Source: Pannonibacter tanglangensis
Lineage (GTDB): Bacteria; Pseudomonadota; Alphaproteobacteria; Rhizobiales; Stappiaceae
Length of the DNA: 64,000 bases
Strand: one strand, 5' to 3'
NCBI RefSeq assembly: GCF_009915685.1
Contig: NZ_JAABLP010000004.1
Shown: positions 8,968 to 18,086 of the stretch, one piece after another
How positions within the stretch are numbered: position 1 is the stretch's first letter
Layout of the letters: each line of letters starts with the position of its first letter
Notes under the pieces: generated by a model
Database searches by the model: none
What the model was told of the DNA's origin: nothing
The model's input: only the letters and a program-made list of their open reading frames with translations
Position numbers and translations under genes: made by a program

Positions 8968-9981
8968 TCAGCCCTCGTCGCCGGTTGCGGCAGGGGACGG
9001 GGGCACCGAGGGCACCCGCGCCGGGGCCGCCGGAGCGGTCGCGGCGCGCTCGGCCGACGCCTTGCCGAAGGCCTCGCGGGCGATCTCGCCGATGCCGGTG
9101 AGCGAGCCCAGCAGCGCGGTGGATTCCATCGGCAGGATCAGGGTCTTCTGGTTGCGGGACGTGGCCAGTTCCTTGAAGGCCTCGACATATTTCGTGGCCA
9201 CGAAATAGTTGATTGCCTGCACGTCGCCGGAGGCGATGGCCTCGCTGACCAGCTTCGTTGCCTTGGCCTCCGCCTCGGCCTCGCGCTCCCGCGCCTCCGC
9301 ATCGCGGAAGGCGGATTCACGCCGGCCCTCGGCCTGCAGGATCAGCGCCTGCTTCTCGCCCTCGGCCTTGAGGATCTCCGACTGGCGCTTGCCCTCGGCC
9401 TCCAGGATGGCGGCGCGCTTGTCGCGCTCGGCCTTCATCTGCCGCGCCATGCTGTCGACCAGATCGCGCGGCGGGTTGATGTCCTTGATCTCGATGCGGG
9501 TGATCTTGACGCCCCAGGGCTCCGCCGCCGCATCGACGACACGCAGGAGCCGGGAATTGATCTCGTCGCGGTTGGAGAGGAGCTCGTCCAGATCCATCGA
9601 CCCCATCACCGAGCGGATGTTGGTCATGGTCAGGTTGAGGATCGCGTTCTCGAGCCCGGCCACCTCATAGGCGGCCCGGGCGGCATCGAGCACCTGGTAG
9701 AAGGTGATGCCGTCGGCGGTGACGGTCGCGTTGTCGCGGGTGATGACCTCCTGCGAGGGAACGTCGAGCACCTGCTCCATCATGTTCAGCTTGCGGCCGA
9801 TCTTGTCGACGACGGGGACGATGATGTTCAGGCCGGGCGTCAGCGTGCGGCGATAGCGGCCGAAGCGCTCGACCGTGAAATTGTACCCCTGCGGCACGGT
9901 CTTCACGCCGGAGAAGACCAGCAGGACAACGACAAGAAAAAGAACGATCAGGGCAACGTCAAAACCAATGATCTGCGGCAT
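8968..9981 (-). CDS. SPFH/band-7 membrane protein (QmcA/stomatin type)
   Basis: 337 residues. An N-terminal membrane anchor (DVALIVLFLVVVLLVFSG) is followed by the band-7 domain (VPQGYNFTVERFGRYRRTL, DVPSQEVITRDNATV) and a long Ala/Glu-rich coiled-coil region (AILEAEGKRQSEILKAEGEK and repeats) that drives oligomer formation. The C-terminal tail is Ala/Pro-rich. SPFH proteins form large cages on the cytoplasmic membrane and modulate FtsH-like proteases. It is the first gene of a two-gene operon with NfeD, the usual bacterial arrangement. Confidence 0.9.
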   Translation of the reverse strand: MPQIIGFDVALIVLFLVVVLLVFSGVKTVPQGYNFTVERFGRYRRTLTPGLNIIVPVVDKIGRKLNMMEQVLDVPSQEVITRDNATVTADGITFYQVLDAARAAYEVAGLENAILNLTMTNIRSVMGSMDLDELLSNRDEINSRLLRVVDAAAEPWGVKITRIEIKDINPPRDLVDSMARQMKAERDKRAAILEAEGKRQSEILKAEGEKQALILQAEGRRESAFRDAEAREREAEAEAKATKLVSEAIASGDVQAINYFVATKYVEAFKELATSRNQKTLILPMESTALLGSLTGIGEIAREAFGKASAERAATAPAAPARVPSVPPSPAATGDEG

Positions 9982-10078
9982 TCCGGTCTCCCGACTCCAG
10001 CCTCATGGACGCGGCCGGAGTATGCGACGGATCCCGGCAGAGGGCCAGATGCATTGACGGGCAGCCCGCACAAACGAA

Positions 10079-10110
10079 ACCCCCGCCGCTCGGCAGCGAA
10101 CGGCGGGGGT
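10079..10110 (-). terminator. Terminator after hemH
   Basis: A 10-bp GC stem (ACCCCCGCCG / CGGCGGGGGT) with a 12-base loop is followed on the minus strand by a T-rich stretch (TTTCGTTTG). It lies just past the ferrochelatase stop codon. Confidence 0.75.
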
Positions 10111-10162
10111 GAAGGTCAGCCTGCGGCAGGCCGGGCGGAGGACCGGCCGGCTGGGCGTCGGC

Positions 10163-11242
10163 TCAGAGCCAGCCGGCCAGCTCGCGCCGGACGACGGTCT
10201 CGATGACGGCCATGCCGAGATCGCTGTCATTGAGGCAGGGGATGTGGGTGAAGTGCTCGCCCCCGGCCTCCTCGAAGATCTCGCCCGCCTCGCCGGCAAT
10301 TTCCTCGAGCGTCTCGAGGCAGTCGGCGACGAAGCCCGGGTTCATCACCGCGATCTTCTTGACGCCGTCCTTGGCCAGGGCCTCGACGGTCTTGTCGGTG
10401 TAGGGCTGCAGCCACTCCTCCGGGCCGAAGCGCGACTGGAAGGTGACGCGCAGCTTCTCCTTGTCCATGCCAAGCCGCTCGCGCATCAGGCGCGTCGTCT
10501 TCATGCAGTGACAGTGGTAGGGATCGCCCTTCTTGAAGTAGGACTGCGGAATGCCGTGGTAGGAGGTCAGGATCACGTCCGGCTCGAAATCGAGCCCGGC
10601 CAGATGCCGCTCGACCGACTGCGACAGCGCCTCGATGTAGACCGGATCGTCGTGATAGGGCGGAACGGTGCGGATCGCCGGCTGCCAGCGCATGTTGAGC
10701 AGCGCCTTGCACACCTCGTCATTCACCGTCGCGGTGGTGGTGGCGGAATACTGCGGATAGAGCGGGAACACGAGGATGCGGTCGCAGCCCTGGGCCTTCA
10801 GGTTCTCGAGCCGGGAACGGATCGACGGCTGGCCGTAGCGCATCGCCCAGTCAACCACCAGACGGCCGTTCTGGTTGCCCATCTGCTCGGCCAGCTTGTC
10901 GGACTGGCTGCGGGTGATGGTCCGCAGCGGCGACTCGTCCAGCTCCTTGTTCCAGATCTCGTCATAGGCATGGCCGGACTTCTTCGGCCGGGTCATCAGC
11001 ACGATGCCGTAGAGGATCGGATACCAGACGATCTTCGGCCACTCGATCACGCGCTTGTCGGAGAGGAACTCGCGCAGGTACCGGCGCATGGGCCAGTAGG
11101 AGGTGGCATCGGGCGTGCCGAGATTGACAAGCAGGACACCGATCTTGCCGGCCTTGACCTGGGGATGGTCACCGGGAAGGCGGATCGCCCGCATTTCCTC
11201 GCCGGCCTGCGCCGGCATCCTGGACGAAAACTGAAGGGTCAT
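10163..11242 (-). CDS. hemH: Ferrochelatase
   Basis: About 359 residues, normal for bacterial HemH. It shows GVLLVNLGTPDA at the N-terminus, the active-site histidine in SYHGIPQSYFKKGDPYHC, and the C-terminal block NPGFVADCLETLEEI. It inserts ferrous iron into protoporphyrin IX in the last step of heme synthesis. I place the start at the ATG at 11242 because GGAG lies 6-7 bases upstream; the frame runs on to 11308 without support. The gene stands alone between unrelated neighbours and has its own terminator. Confidence 0.95.
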   Translation of the reverse strand: MTLQFSSRMPAQAGEEMRAIRLPGDHPQVKAGKIGVLLVNLGTPDATSYWPMRRYLREFLSDKRVIEWPKIVWYPILYGIVLMTRPKKSGHAYDEIWNKELDESPLRTITRSQSDKLAEQMGNQNGRLVVDWAMRYGQPSIRSRLENLKAQGCDRILVFPLYPQYSATTTATVNDEVCKALLNMRWQPAIRTVPPYHDDPVYIEALSQSVERHLAGLDFEPDVILTSYHGIPQSYFKKGDPYHCHCMKTTRLMRERLGMDKEKLRVTFQSRFGPEEWLQPYTDKTVEALAKDGVKKIAVMNPGFVADCLETLEEIAGEAGEIFEEAGGEHFTHIPCLNDSDLGMAVIETVVRRELAGWL

Positions 11243-11368
11243 GGGTACTCCGGGGGCACGACGGACAGCGACCGATTGCGCATTATGTTTTGCGGCAACA
11301 TAAGTCACTCGGAATTCTTGTCCAGTACGCCCGTTTCCCCATCCCGGATCAGTCTGCGGCGCGTTGCC

Positions 11369-12619
11369 TCAGGCCGGCGCTGCAGAATAATCGCGCTCGT
11401 CGACGATGACCTTGCCGTCGTTCGGCAGGCTCCCCGGAGGCACGAGCGTGACGGCCCCCTTGAGCTTGGTCACGTCACGCAGCGTCTCGGCCACCCTGGC
11501 CGCCAGAGCGGCGTCCTGCGCCATGCTCTCGGCAAACAGCGCCATGACATCCTGCTCGTCGCGCCGCGACACCGACAGGCGGGCCTTCACCAGCTCCGGA
11601 TGCCGGGCCAGCACGTCGGCGATCTGCACCGGATCGACGAACATGCCCTTGATCTTGGTGCGCTGGTCGGCCCGCCCGAGCCAGCCGGCCAGACGCATGT
11701 TGGTCCGTCCGCAGGCCGAACGGCCCGGCAGGATCGCGGACAGGTCCCCCGTGCCGAAGCGGATCATCGGATAGGCACGCTTGAAGGTGGTCACCACCAG
11801 CTCGCCGACCTCGCCGTCCGCGACGGGCGTCCTCGTCCCCGGACGCACGATCTCGACGATGCAGTCCTCGTTGACGATCATGCCGTCGGCCGCCTCGGAT
11901 TCATAGGCGATGACACCCAGCTCGGCCGTGGCATAGCACTGGCGGACGGCAACGCCGCGGCTGGCGTATTCGGCCCGCAGCGAGGGGAACAGGGCCCCGC
12001 CGGAGACGAGCGCCCGCCGGATCGAGCCAAGGTCACGTCCCGCGTCCCGGGCCTTGTCGAGAATGACCTTGAGGAAGTCGGGCGTGCCGACATAGCCGTC
12101 CGGCTGGAGGATCGCGGCCGCCTCGACCAGCATCTCGGTGTTGCCGACGCCGGCCGGGAACACGGTGCACCCGAGCGCCCGCGCGCCATGATCGAGCAGG
12201 AAGCCGCCGGGCGTCATGTGGTAGGAGAAGGTGTTGAACACCATGTCGCCCGGCTTGAAGCCGGCCGCCGCCAGGGCCCGGGCTGCGTTCCAGGGGTCCT
12301 CGCCATCCGGCTGCGGCTCGAAGATCGGACCCGGCGACATGTAGACCCGCGGCGCGCCCTTCAGGTCACCGGCGAGAAAGCCGCCGAAAGGCGGGCTCTG
12401 GCGCTGCAACGCCAGCAGGTCGGACTTGCGCAGGACCGGCAGGGCCGCGAGCGCCGCGCGGTCGCACACGGCCCGGGGCTCGGTGCCCGCCAGATGCCGC
12501 GCCCACCCCGGAGCGGCCGCCATGGCATGGGCAATGGCATCCGGCAGCCGGGCAAAAAGCTCCGCCTCGCGCTGCGCCGGGGGTTGCCGGTCGCGCGCCT
12601 CGAATTGTTCACCGGTCAT
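11369..12619 (-). CDS. PaaK-like AMP-forming acyl-CoA ligase
   Basis: About 416 residues. It belongs to the phenylacetate-CoA ligase branch of adenylating enzymes: the N-terminal fold around LPVLRKSDLLAL, CYATAELGVIAYES at the usual aromatic-Thr-Glu motif, FGTGDLSAI for ribose binding, and a C-terminal lid with TKIKGMFVDP and a late lysine in DGKVIVDER. The glycine-rich phosphate loop expected as SSGTTG is replaced by MSPGPIFEPQ, which is odd for a working ligase. It is the last gene of the liv-type operon, so it probably activates the imported acid or a breakdown product. The ATG at 12619 has GAGGA at the right distance. Confidence 0.75.
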   Translation of the reverse strand: MTGEQFEARDRQPPAQREAELFARLPDAIAHAMAAAPGWARHLAGTEPRAVCDRAALAALPVLRKSDLLALQRQSPPFGGFLAGDLKGAPRVYMSPGPIFEPQPDGEDPWNAARALAAAGFKPGDMVFNTFSYHMTPGGFLLDHGARALGCTVFPAGVGNTEMLVEAAAILQPDGYVGTPDFLKVILDKARDAGRDLGSIRRALVSGGALFPSLRAEYASRGVAVRQCYATAELGVIAYESEAADGMIVNEDCIVEIVRPGTRTPVADGEVGELVVTTFKRAYPMIRFGTGDLSAILPGRSACGRTNMRLAGWLGRADQRTKIKGMFVDPVQIADVLARHPELVKARLSVSRRDEQDVMALFAESMAQDAALAARVAETLRDVTKLKGAVTLVPPGSLPNDGKVIVDERDYSAAPA

Positions 12620-12841
12620 GGCTCTGTCCTCACTCGTCCGTCCCACCGGCCTCTTGCAAGGCCCCGTGGTTCGGCGCTGTCTCTCCGTTCGGCGAAGGAG
12701 CCCCCAGTCCCGCCGGGCGGGGCCTCCGTCGATCCCGACACCGGTGCGCGGTTGCCCCTGCCCCGGTGCCTGTTGCTGTTGCGGCTGTCGCCCCCGTCCC
12801 GCAGCGGGCCCGGGGACTGCCCCTGCCCCGTCCGGAGCGGA

Positions 12842-13684
12842 TCAGGCCAGCCAGCGCTTGCGGCGCTTGTAATGCTTGACGTTTCGGAAGGACTTGCGCC
12901 CCTCCCCGCCAACACCGAGGTAGAACTCCTTCACGTCCTCGTTTTCGCGCAGCGACTTCGCATCCCCGTCCAGCACGATGCGACCGGACTCGACGATGTA
13001 GCCGTAGGTGGCGTAGCGCAGGGCAATGTTGGTGTTCTGTTCGGCCAGGAGGAAGGACACGCCCTGTTGCTGGTTGAGCTGCTTCACGATCTCGAAGATT
13101 TCCTCGACGAGCTGCGGCGCCAGCCCCATGGACGGTTCGTCCAGCAGGATCATGCGCGGCCGGCTCATCATGGCGCGGCCGATGGCGCACATCTGCTGTT
13201 CGCCGCCCGAGGTGTAGCCGGCCTGGCTGTGCCGGCGTTCCTTCAGGCGCGGGAAATACTCGTAGATCATCTCCAGATCGGCCTTGATCGCACCCGAGCC
13301 GTCGCGGCGGGTGTAGGCCCCCGTCAGCAGGTTTTCCTCGATGCTGAGGTGACCGAAACAATGGCGACCTTCCATCACCTGGATGCAGCCGCGGCGCACC
13401 AGATCATTGGGCGACAGGTCCTGGATCTGCTCGCCCTTGAACTGGATGTTGCCCTTGGTGACATCACCGCGCTCGGCGCTGAGCAGGTTGGAAATGGCCT
13501 TCAGCGTCGTGGTCTTGCCGGCGCCATTGGCACCCAGCAAGGCCACGATGCCGCCTTCCGGAACCGTGAGGGACACGCCCTTGAGCACGAGGATCACGTG
13601 ATCATAGATCACCTCGATGTTGTTCACCGACAGGATGGGGCTGCTGCCGGTCGGGCCTGACGTGGTCGCTGCATGTACGGACAT
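12842..13684 (-). CDS. livF: Branched-chain-type ABC transporter ATPase (LivF-like)
   Basis: 280 residues. Walker A is GANGAGKTT, the signature is SGGEQQM and Walker B MILLDEPSMGL followed by the LAEQN switch histidine-region variant seen in LivF. An Arg/Lys-rich C-terminal tail of about 20 residues (ending YKRRKRWLA) extends beyond typical LivF. It energises the permeases encoded upstream in the same operon, on the cytoplasmic face. A 222-bp gap separates it from the PaaK-like gene downstream. Confidence 0.9.
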   Translation of the reverse strand: MSVHAATTSGPTGSSPILSVNNIEVIYDHVILVLKGVSLTVPEGGIVALLGANGAGKTTTLKAISNLLSAERGDVTKGNIQFKGEQIQDLSPNDLVRRGCIQVMEGRHCFGHLSIEENLLTGAYTRRDGSGAIKADLEMIYEYFPRLKERRHSQAGYTSGGEQQMCAIGRAMMSRPRMILLDEPSMGLAPQLVEEIFEIVKQLNQQQGVSFLLAEQNTNIALRYATYGYIVESGRIVLDGDAKSLRENEDVKEFYLGVGGEGRKSFRNVKHYKRRKRWLA

Positions 13685-13724
13685 GGAACTCGTCTCCGGT
13701 CTCGCGTCTCTGGTGTCCGGGAAG

Positions 13725-13751
13725 GATCCCGCCGCACGGCGCGGCGGGATC
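13725..13751 (-). other. Intercistronic hairpin between binding-protein gene and livF
   Basis: A perfect 11-bp stem (GATCCCGCCGC / GCGGCGGGATC) with a 5-base loop but no T-run lies 13 bp after the binding-protein stop. It more likely shields the 3' end of the binding-protein message than stops transcription, a common way to raise binding-protein levels over the rest of an ABC operon. Confidence 0.6.
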
Positions 13752-13764
13752 TGTTGAGCCAGGC

Positions 13765-15090
13765 TCAGTTCGGGCAGGCTTCGGTGCGGGCCGGCCAGGG
13801 CGCGTTCTTTTCCGCGTAGTCCTTGGCAGCGGCTTCCAGCAGCGGACGGACCTTGTCCTTCATCGGCTCGATCCAGTCAGAGGCCTTGACCCACTTGGTG
13901 CCGTCCCACTCCTGGATGAACACCGGATGCGACCCGGCATGATCCTCGCAGGTGACCTTCATCGGATGGGCGAAGCCGCTGAGACCGATCTCGGCAAGCC
14001 GGGCTTCGGTGATGTTCAGCGATTCCAGACCGATGCGCATGTCCTCGCCGGTCAGGACCTTCTTGCCGGTCTTTTCCTGCGCGGTCCGGATCGCCTCGGC
14101 GATGATGACCGAGTTGAGGACGCCGCGGTTGTAGAGCGCGCCACCGATGGTTTCCGGGTTGGTCTGCGACTTGCCGGCGTCGACGACATGCTTGCGGATG
14201 TCGGCCAGCGCCGGGAAATCCGGGCCCACGCCGGAGAAGTTCAGCGTCTTGAAGCCCTTGGCCGCCTCACCGCCGGCCCCGGCATCTTCCTCGCCGGCCG
14301 ACCACCAGGCCGCGATGAACTTGTCCATCGGGAAGCGGGTCTTGACGGCTTCCTTGACGGCGGTCGGGTTCATGGCGCCCCAGCCCCACATGACCATGTA
14401 GTCCGGACGGTCACGCCGGATGTTCAGCCACTGCGAGGCCTGGTTCTGCATTTCCTTGGCAGGCACCGGGTACTGCAGCAGCTCGAAGCCGTATTCCTTG
14501 GCCAGCTGTTCCAGCAGCGGGATCGGCTCGCGGCCGAAACCGGCGTCAAGGAAGATGTAGCCGATCTTCTTGCCCTTCAGCTTGTCGAGGCCGCCTTCCT
14601 GCTCGGCGATGTACTTGATGATGACCGAGGCGCCGTCCCAGTAGGTGACCGGCACGTTGAACACCCACGGGAAGGTGTTGCCGACCGCGGCCGCCGACAG
14701 GCCGTAGCCCATCGACAGGACCGGGATCTTGTCGACCGCGGCTTTCGGGATCAGCTGCAGCGTGATGCCGGTCGAATAGGGATTGTAGACCAGCGCGCCC
14801 TTGCCCTTGGTGGACTCATAGCACTCGACGCCCTTCTGGCTGTCGTAGCCGGTCTCGCATTCCTCGATGGCCAGCTTCACGCCGCCGATGCCGCCATCGC
14901 GCTCGTTCAGCATCATCAGATAGTCGGTCATGCCGTTGGCGATGTGGATGCCTGACCCGGCGAAGGCGCCGGTGCGATAGTTGAGGAGCGGGATGTAGTT
15001 GGTCTCCTCGGCGACGGCGACGCCGGCACTGAAGGGTGCGGCAAGGCCGAGCGCCAGGGCCGTTCCCAGGATGCATGCTCTGAAATTCAT
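13765..15090 (-). CDS. Periplasmic substrate-binding protein of the liv-type ABC system
   Basis: About 441 residues. A signal peptide (ILGTALALGLAAPFSAGVAVA) precedes a type I periplasmic-binding fold of the Peripla_BP_6 kind (IPLLNYRTGAFAGSGIHIANG, GALVYNPYSTG, KKIGYIFLDAGFGREPI). It captures the ligand in the periplasm and hands it to the LivHM-like permeases. At over 400 residues it is longer than amino-acid LivJ/LivK (about 370), and this larger class often binds aromatic or aliphatic acids, amides or urea. The ATG at 15090 follows GGAGGA at 8 bases; the long frame upstream to 15846 is a shadow of livM. Confidence 0.88.
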   Translation of the reverse strand: MNFRACILGTALALGLAAPFSAGVAVAEETNYIPLLNYRTGAFAGSGIHIANGMTDYLMMLNERDGGIGGVKLAIEECETGYDSQKGVECYESTKGKGALVYNPYSTGITLQLIPKAAVDKIPVLSMGYGLSAAAVGNTFPWVFNVPVTYWDGASVIIKYIAEQEGGLDKLKGKKIGYIFLDAGFGREPIPLLEQLAKEYGFELLQYPVPAKEMQNQASQWLNIRRDRPDYMVMWGWGAMNPTAVKEAVKTRFPMDKFIAAWWSAGEEDAGAGGEAAKGFKTLNFSGVGPDFPALADIRKHVVDAGKSQTNPETIGGALYNRGVLNSVIIAEAIRTAQEKTGKKVLTGEDMRIGLESLNITEARLAEIGLSGFAHPMKVTCEDHAGSHPVFIQEWDGTKWVKASDWIEPMKDKVRPLLEAAAKDYAEKNAPWPARTEACPN

Positions 15091-15203
15091 CTCGTCTTTC
15101 CTCCCAAGTGACGACCAGCCGGGGCCGGCGTCCGCGAACCGATCTCTGGCCTCCTCCCCCGGGACGGTCCGCTCCCCCGGTTGGCCAAGCGCGGATGGGC
15201 CCG

Positions 15204-16280
15204 TCAGTAGGGGAAGGGCCACACCCTGAGTTTCTGCTTGCCGATCTGCCACAGGCGGGCGAGGCCATGCGGCTCGACAATCAGGAAGAAGATGATCAGC
15301 GCGCCGACGATCATGAACTGGACGTGGTGCACGGCCTCCGCCGCCACGTCGATGCCCACGAGACCCGGCAGGAAGCGCAGGATCAGCGGCAGGATCCAGA
15401 TGAAGGCCGCCCCCAGGAAGGCGCCCGAGATGGAGCCGAGGCCGCCGAGGATCACCATGAACAGGATCTGGAACGACAGGGTGATCGAGTAGGATGAGGG
15501 TTCGGCCGCGTTGAGCCAGAAGAACACCATCATCGCACCGGCCACGCCGCAGATGTAGGACGACACGGCGAAGGCCAGCAGCTTGGCGCGGAGCGGACGG
15601 ATGCCCATCAGCTCGGCCGCGATATCCATGTCGCGGATCATCATCCAGGAGCGGCCGATGCGGCCACGGATGAGGTTGGCGACGAGGAAGGCGATGGCCA
15701 CGACAATCGTGAGCACGATGAAGTAGCGGGTGATCGGTGCGGCCTCCGCGCCGGAGACGATGATCCCGAACATCTCGCGCTGCGGGATCTCGATCGCACC
15801 CGAGGCGTTGTAGTTGTAGAGCCACGGAATGCGGATGAAGCACCACTCGAGGAAGAACTGCGCGGCGAGCGTCGTCACGGCCAGGTAGAGGCCCTTGATG
15901 CGCAGCGACGGCAGCCCGAAGATCGCGCCGATGCCGGCCGAGAAGAACCCGGACAGCAGCACCAGCAGGATCACGTTCACATCGGGGAAGATGGAGGTGA
16001 GCTTGTAGGCCGCATAGGCGCCCACCCCCATGAAGGCACCGGTGCCAAGGGACAGCTGTCCGCAGAACCCCGTCAGGACGTTCAGGCCGATGGCAGCCAG
16101 GGAGAACACCAGGAACGGGATCATGATCGAGGTCAGGAAGAAGTCGTTCGCCAGGGCCGGGATGCCGATGAAGGCAACGGCCAGGATGAGACCCATGGCG
16201 ATCCGGTCCTGACGGATCGGGAACAGCGCCTGATCCGCCTCGTAGCTCGTCTTGAACTGGCCTGCTTCGCGGTAGAACAT
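15204..16280 (-). CDS. livM: ABC permease, LivM-like
   Basis: 358 residues with about nine hydrophobic helices and the BPD_transp_2 signature around GLNVLTGFCGQLSLGTGAFMG and the coupling-helix region RDMDIAAELMGI. An N-terminal cytoplasmic extension of about 27 residues precedes the first helix. It pairs with the LivH-like protein to form the channel. The gene starts 10 bp after livH ends. Confidence 0.92.
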   Translation of the reverse strand: MFYREAGQFKTSYEADQALFPIRQDRIAMGLILAVAFIGIPALANDFFLTSIMIPFLVFSLAAIGLNVLTGFCGQLSLGTGAFMGVGAYAAYKLTSIFPDVNVILLVLLSGFFSAGIGAIFGLPSLRIKGLYLAVTTLAAQFFLEWCFIRIPWLYNYNASGAIEIPQREMFGIIVSGAEAAPITRYFIVLTIVVAIAFLVANLIRGRIGRSWMMIRDMDIAAELMGIRPLRAKLLAFAVSSYICGVAGAMMVFFWLNAAEPSSYSITLSFQILFMVILGGLGSISGAFLGAAFIWILPLILRFLPGLVGIDVAAEAVHHVQFMIVGALIIFFLIVEPHGLARLWQIGKQKLRVWPFPY

Positions 16281-16290
16281 GGATCTTTCC

Positions 16291-17244
16291 TCACACGCGC
16301 TCGATGATGCGTTCGCCGAACAGGCCCTGCGGACGGAACAGCAGGAAGATCAGCGCGATGATGTAGGCGAGCCAGCTCTCGATGCCGCCGCCGACGAGCG
16401 GACCCCAGTAGATCTCGCCGAGCTTCTCGCCGAAGCCGATGATGAGACCGCCGATGATGGCGCCGGGGATCGAGGTGAAGCCGCCGAGGATCAGCACGGG
16501 CAACGCCTTGAAGGCGACGATCTCCAGCGCGAAGGACACGTCCGACCGCGCGCCCCACATGATGCCGGTGGCCAGCGCCACGATGCCGGCGGCGAACCAG
16601 ACGATGGCCCAGATCTGGTGCAGCGAGATGCCGACTGACAGCGCCGCCTGGTGGTCGTCGGCGACAGCGCGCAGGGCCCGGCCGATGCGCGTCTTGTTGA
16701 AGAACAGCGCCAGCGCGCCGACCATCAGGATGGCGATGACGGCCGCGGCAATGTCGATGTGCTGCAGGATGATCAGGCCGCGCTCGCCGAACTCGATCGC
16801 GGTGGAGCCGGTCGGCAGCCACAGTTCCTCGGTGATCATGCGCTTGGGCTCGCCGCCGAAGACGAACTCGCCGAAGCCTATGAGGAAGTAGGTCAGGCCG
16901 ATGGTCGCCATCAGCAGGATGATGTCGGGCTGGTTGACCAGCGGCCGCATCACCACCCGCTCGATGCCATAGGCCAGCACGCCCATGACGCCGATGGTCA
17001 GGATCAGCGCGACGAAGGCCGGGATGCCCTGCTCGTGCAGGCCGACCAGCGTCAGGCCGGCAAACACCACCATGATGCCCTGCGCGAAGTTGAAGACGCC
17101 GGACGCCTTGAAGATCAGCACGAAGCCCAGCGCGATCAGCGCGTAGAGAATGCCGGAGACGAAGCCTTCCCAGAGCACCTGGATGAGGAAGTCCGGCTGG
17201 GATCCCATCTGCACGAAGGGATCAACGAAGATGTCGTAGAGCAT
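16291..17244 (-). CDS. livH: ABC permease, LivH-like
   Basis: 317 residues, multi-spanning. It shows the LivH block GLVLIFKASGVFNFAQGIMV-type sequence (here ALGFVLIFKASGVFNFAQG) and the conserved coupling segment RAVADDHQAALSVGI. It forms the inner-membrane pore together with the LivM-like protein. Twelve bases separate it from livG upstream. Confidence 0.92.
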   Translation of the reverse strand: MLYDIFVDPFVQMGSQPDFLIQVLWEGFVSGILYALIALGFVLIFKASGVFNFAQGIMVVFAGLTLVGLHEQGIPAFVALILTIGVMGVLAYGIERVVMRPLVNQPDIILLMATIGLTYFLIGFGEFVFGGEPKRMITEELWLPTGSTAIEFGERGLIILQHIDIAAAVIAILMVGALALFFNKTRIGRALRAVADDHQAALSVGISLHQIWAIVWFAAGIVALATGIMWGARSDVSFALEIVAFKALPVLILGGFTSIPGAIIGGLIIGFGEKLGEIYWGPLVGGGIESWLAYIIALIFLLFRPQGLFGERIIERV

Positions 17245-17255
17245 GACGGGACCCC

Positions 17256-18086
17256 CTAGTGCGACACGCCGAGATAGGCGTCGATGACTTCCTGGCTGGC
17301 CTGCACTTCGGCCGGGGGGCCGTCGGCGATCTTCTTGCCGTAGTCGAGCACGACGACCCGGTCGGAGAGGTCCATGACGACGCCCATGTCATGCTCGATG
17401 AGGGCGATGGTCGTGCCGAACTCCTGGTTCACGTCGAGGATGAAGCGGCTCATGTCCTCCTTTTCCTCGAGGTTCATGCCGGCCATCGGCTCGTCGAGCA
17501 GCAGCAGCTCCGGCTCCATGGCGAGTGCCCGGCCCAGCTCGACGCGCTTCTGCAGGCCGTAGGGCAGCTTGCCCACCGGCGTCTTGCGGATCGCCTGGAT
17601 CTCGAGGAAGTCGATGATGTCCTCGACCTTGCGCCGATGCTCGATCTCCTCGGCCCGGGCCGGTCCGTAGTGCAGCAGCTGCCAGAAGAAGTTGCGGTGC
17701 ATCTTCAGCGACCGGCCGGACATGATGTTGTCGAGCGTGGTCATGCCCTTGAACAGCGCCACGTTCTGGAAGGTGCGGGCGATGCCCTGGCTGGCCGCCT
17801 CGTAGGGCCGCATCTTGCGGCGCACTTCGCCGCGCCAGGTGATGGTGCCTTCCTGCGGGTGGTAGAAGCCGTTGATGACATTGAGCATCGACGTCTTGCC
17901 CGCGCCGTTCGGACCGATGATCGCGCGGATCTCGCCCTTGCGGATGTCGAAGGAAATGTTGGTGATCGCCTTCACGCCGCCGAAAGCCAGCGACACGTTG
18001 TCGACCTTGAGCAGCACCTCGCGCCGGGGTTCGGGCGCGGCGACCGGTTCGGCCGGAAGGACCCTTGCAGACGTCACGGCGTTCAT
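17256..18086 (-). CDS. livG: Branched-chain-type ABC transporter ATPase (LivG-like)
   Basis: 276 residues. Walker A is GPNGAGKTS, Walker B LLLLDEPMAGM followed by the switch in ALIEHDMGVVM, and the C-terminal BCA_ABC_TP tail ends EVIDAYLGVSH. The signature region is poorly matched (PYGLQKRVELGRAL rather than LSGGQ), which is usual for LivG proteins of this subgroup. Its ATG overlaps the stop of the acyl-CoA ligase gene in an ATGA, so the two are translationally coupled. It powers the permease pair with LivF. Confidence 0.9.
   Translation of the reverse strand: MNAVTSARVLPAEPVAAPEPRREVLLKVDNVSLAFGGVKAITNISFDIRKGEIRAIIGPNGAGKTSMLNVINGFYHPQEGTITWRGEVRRKMRPYEAASQGIARTFQNVALFKGMTTLDNIMSGRSLKMHRNFFWQLLHYGPARAEEIEHRRKVEDIIDFLEIQAIRKTPVGKLPYGLQKRVELGRALAMEPELLLLDEPMAGMNLEEKEDMSRFILDVNQEFGTTIALIEHDMGVVMDLSDRVVVLDYGKKIADGPPAEVQASQEVIDAYLGVSH

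Noticed and set aside
10109..13660. Open plus-strand frame of 1183 codons opposite hemH, the PaaK-like gene and livF
   Set aside because: It is antisense to three clearly recognised genes, its translation is low-complexity Arg/Gly/His/Leu-rich with no domain, and it follows from high GC at third positions on the other strand.
15091..15846. Upstream extension of the liv-type binding protein to 693 codons
   Set aside because: The extra part overlaps livM out of frame, and a good ribosome-binding site and signal peptide mark the start at 15090.
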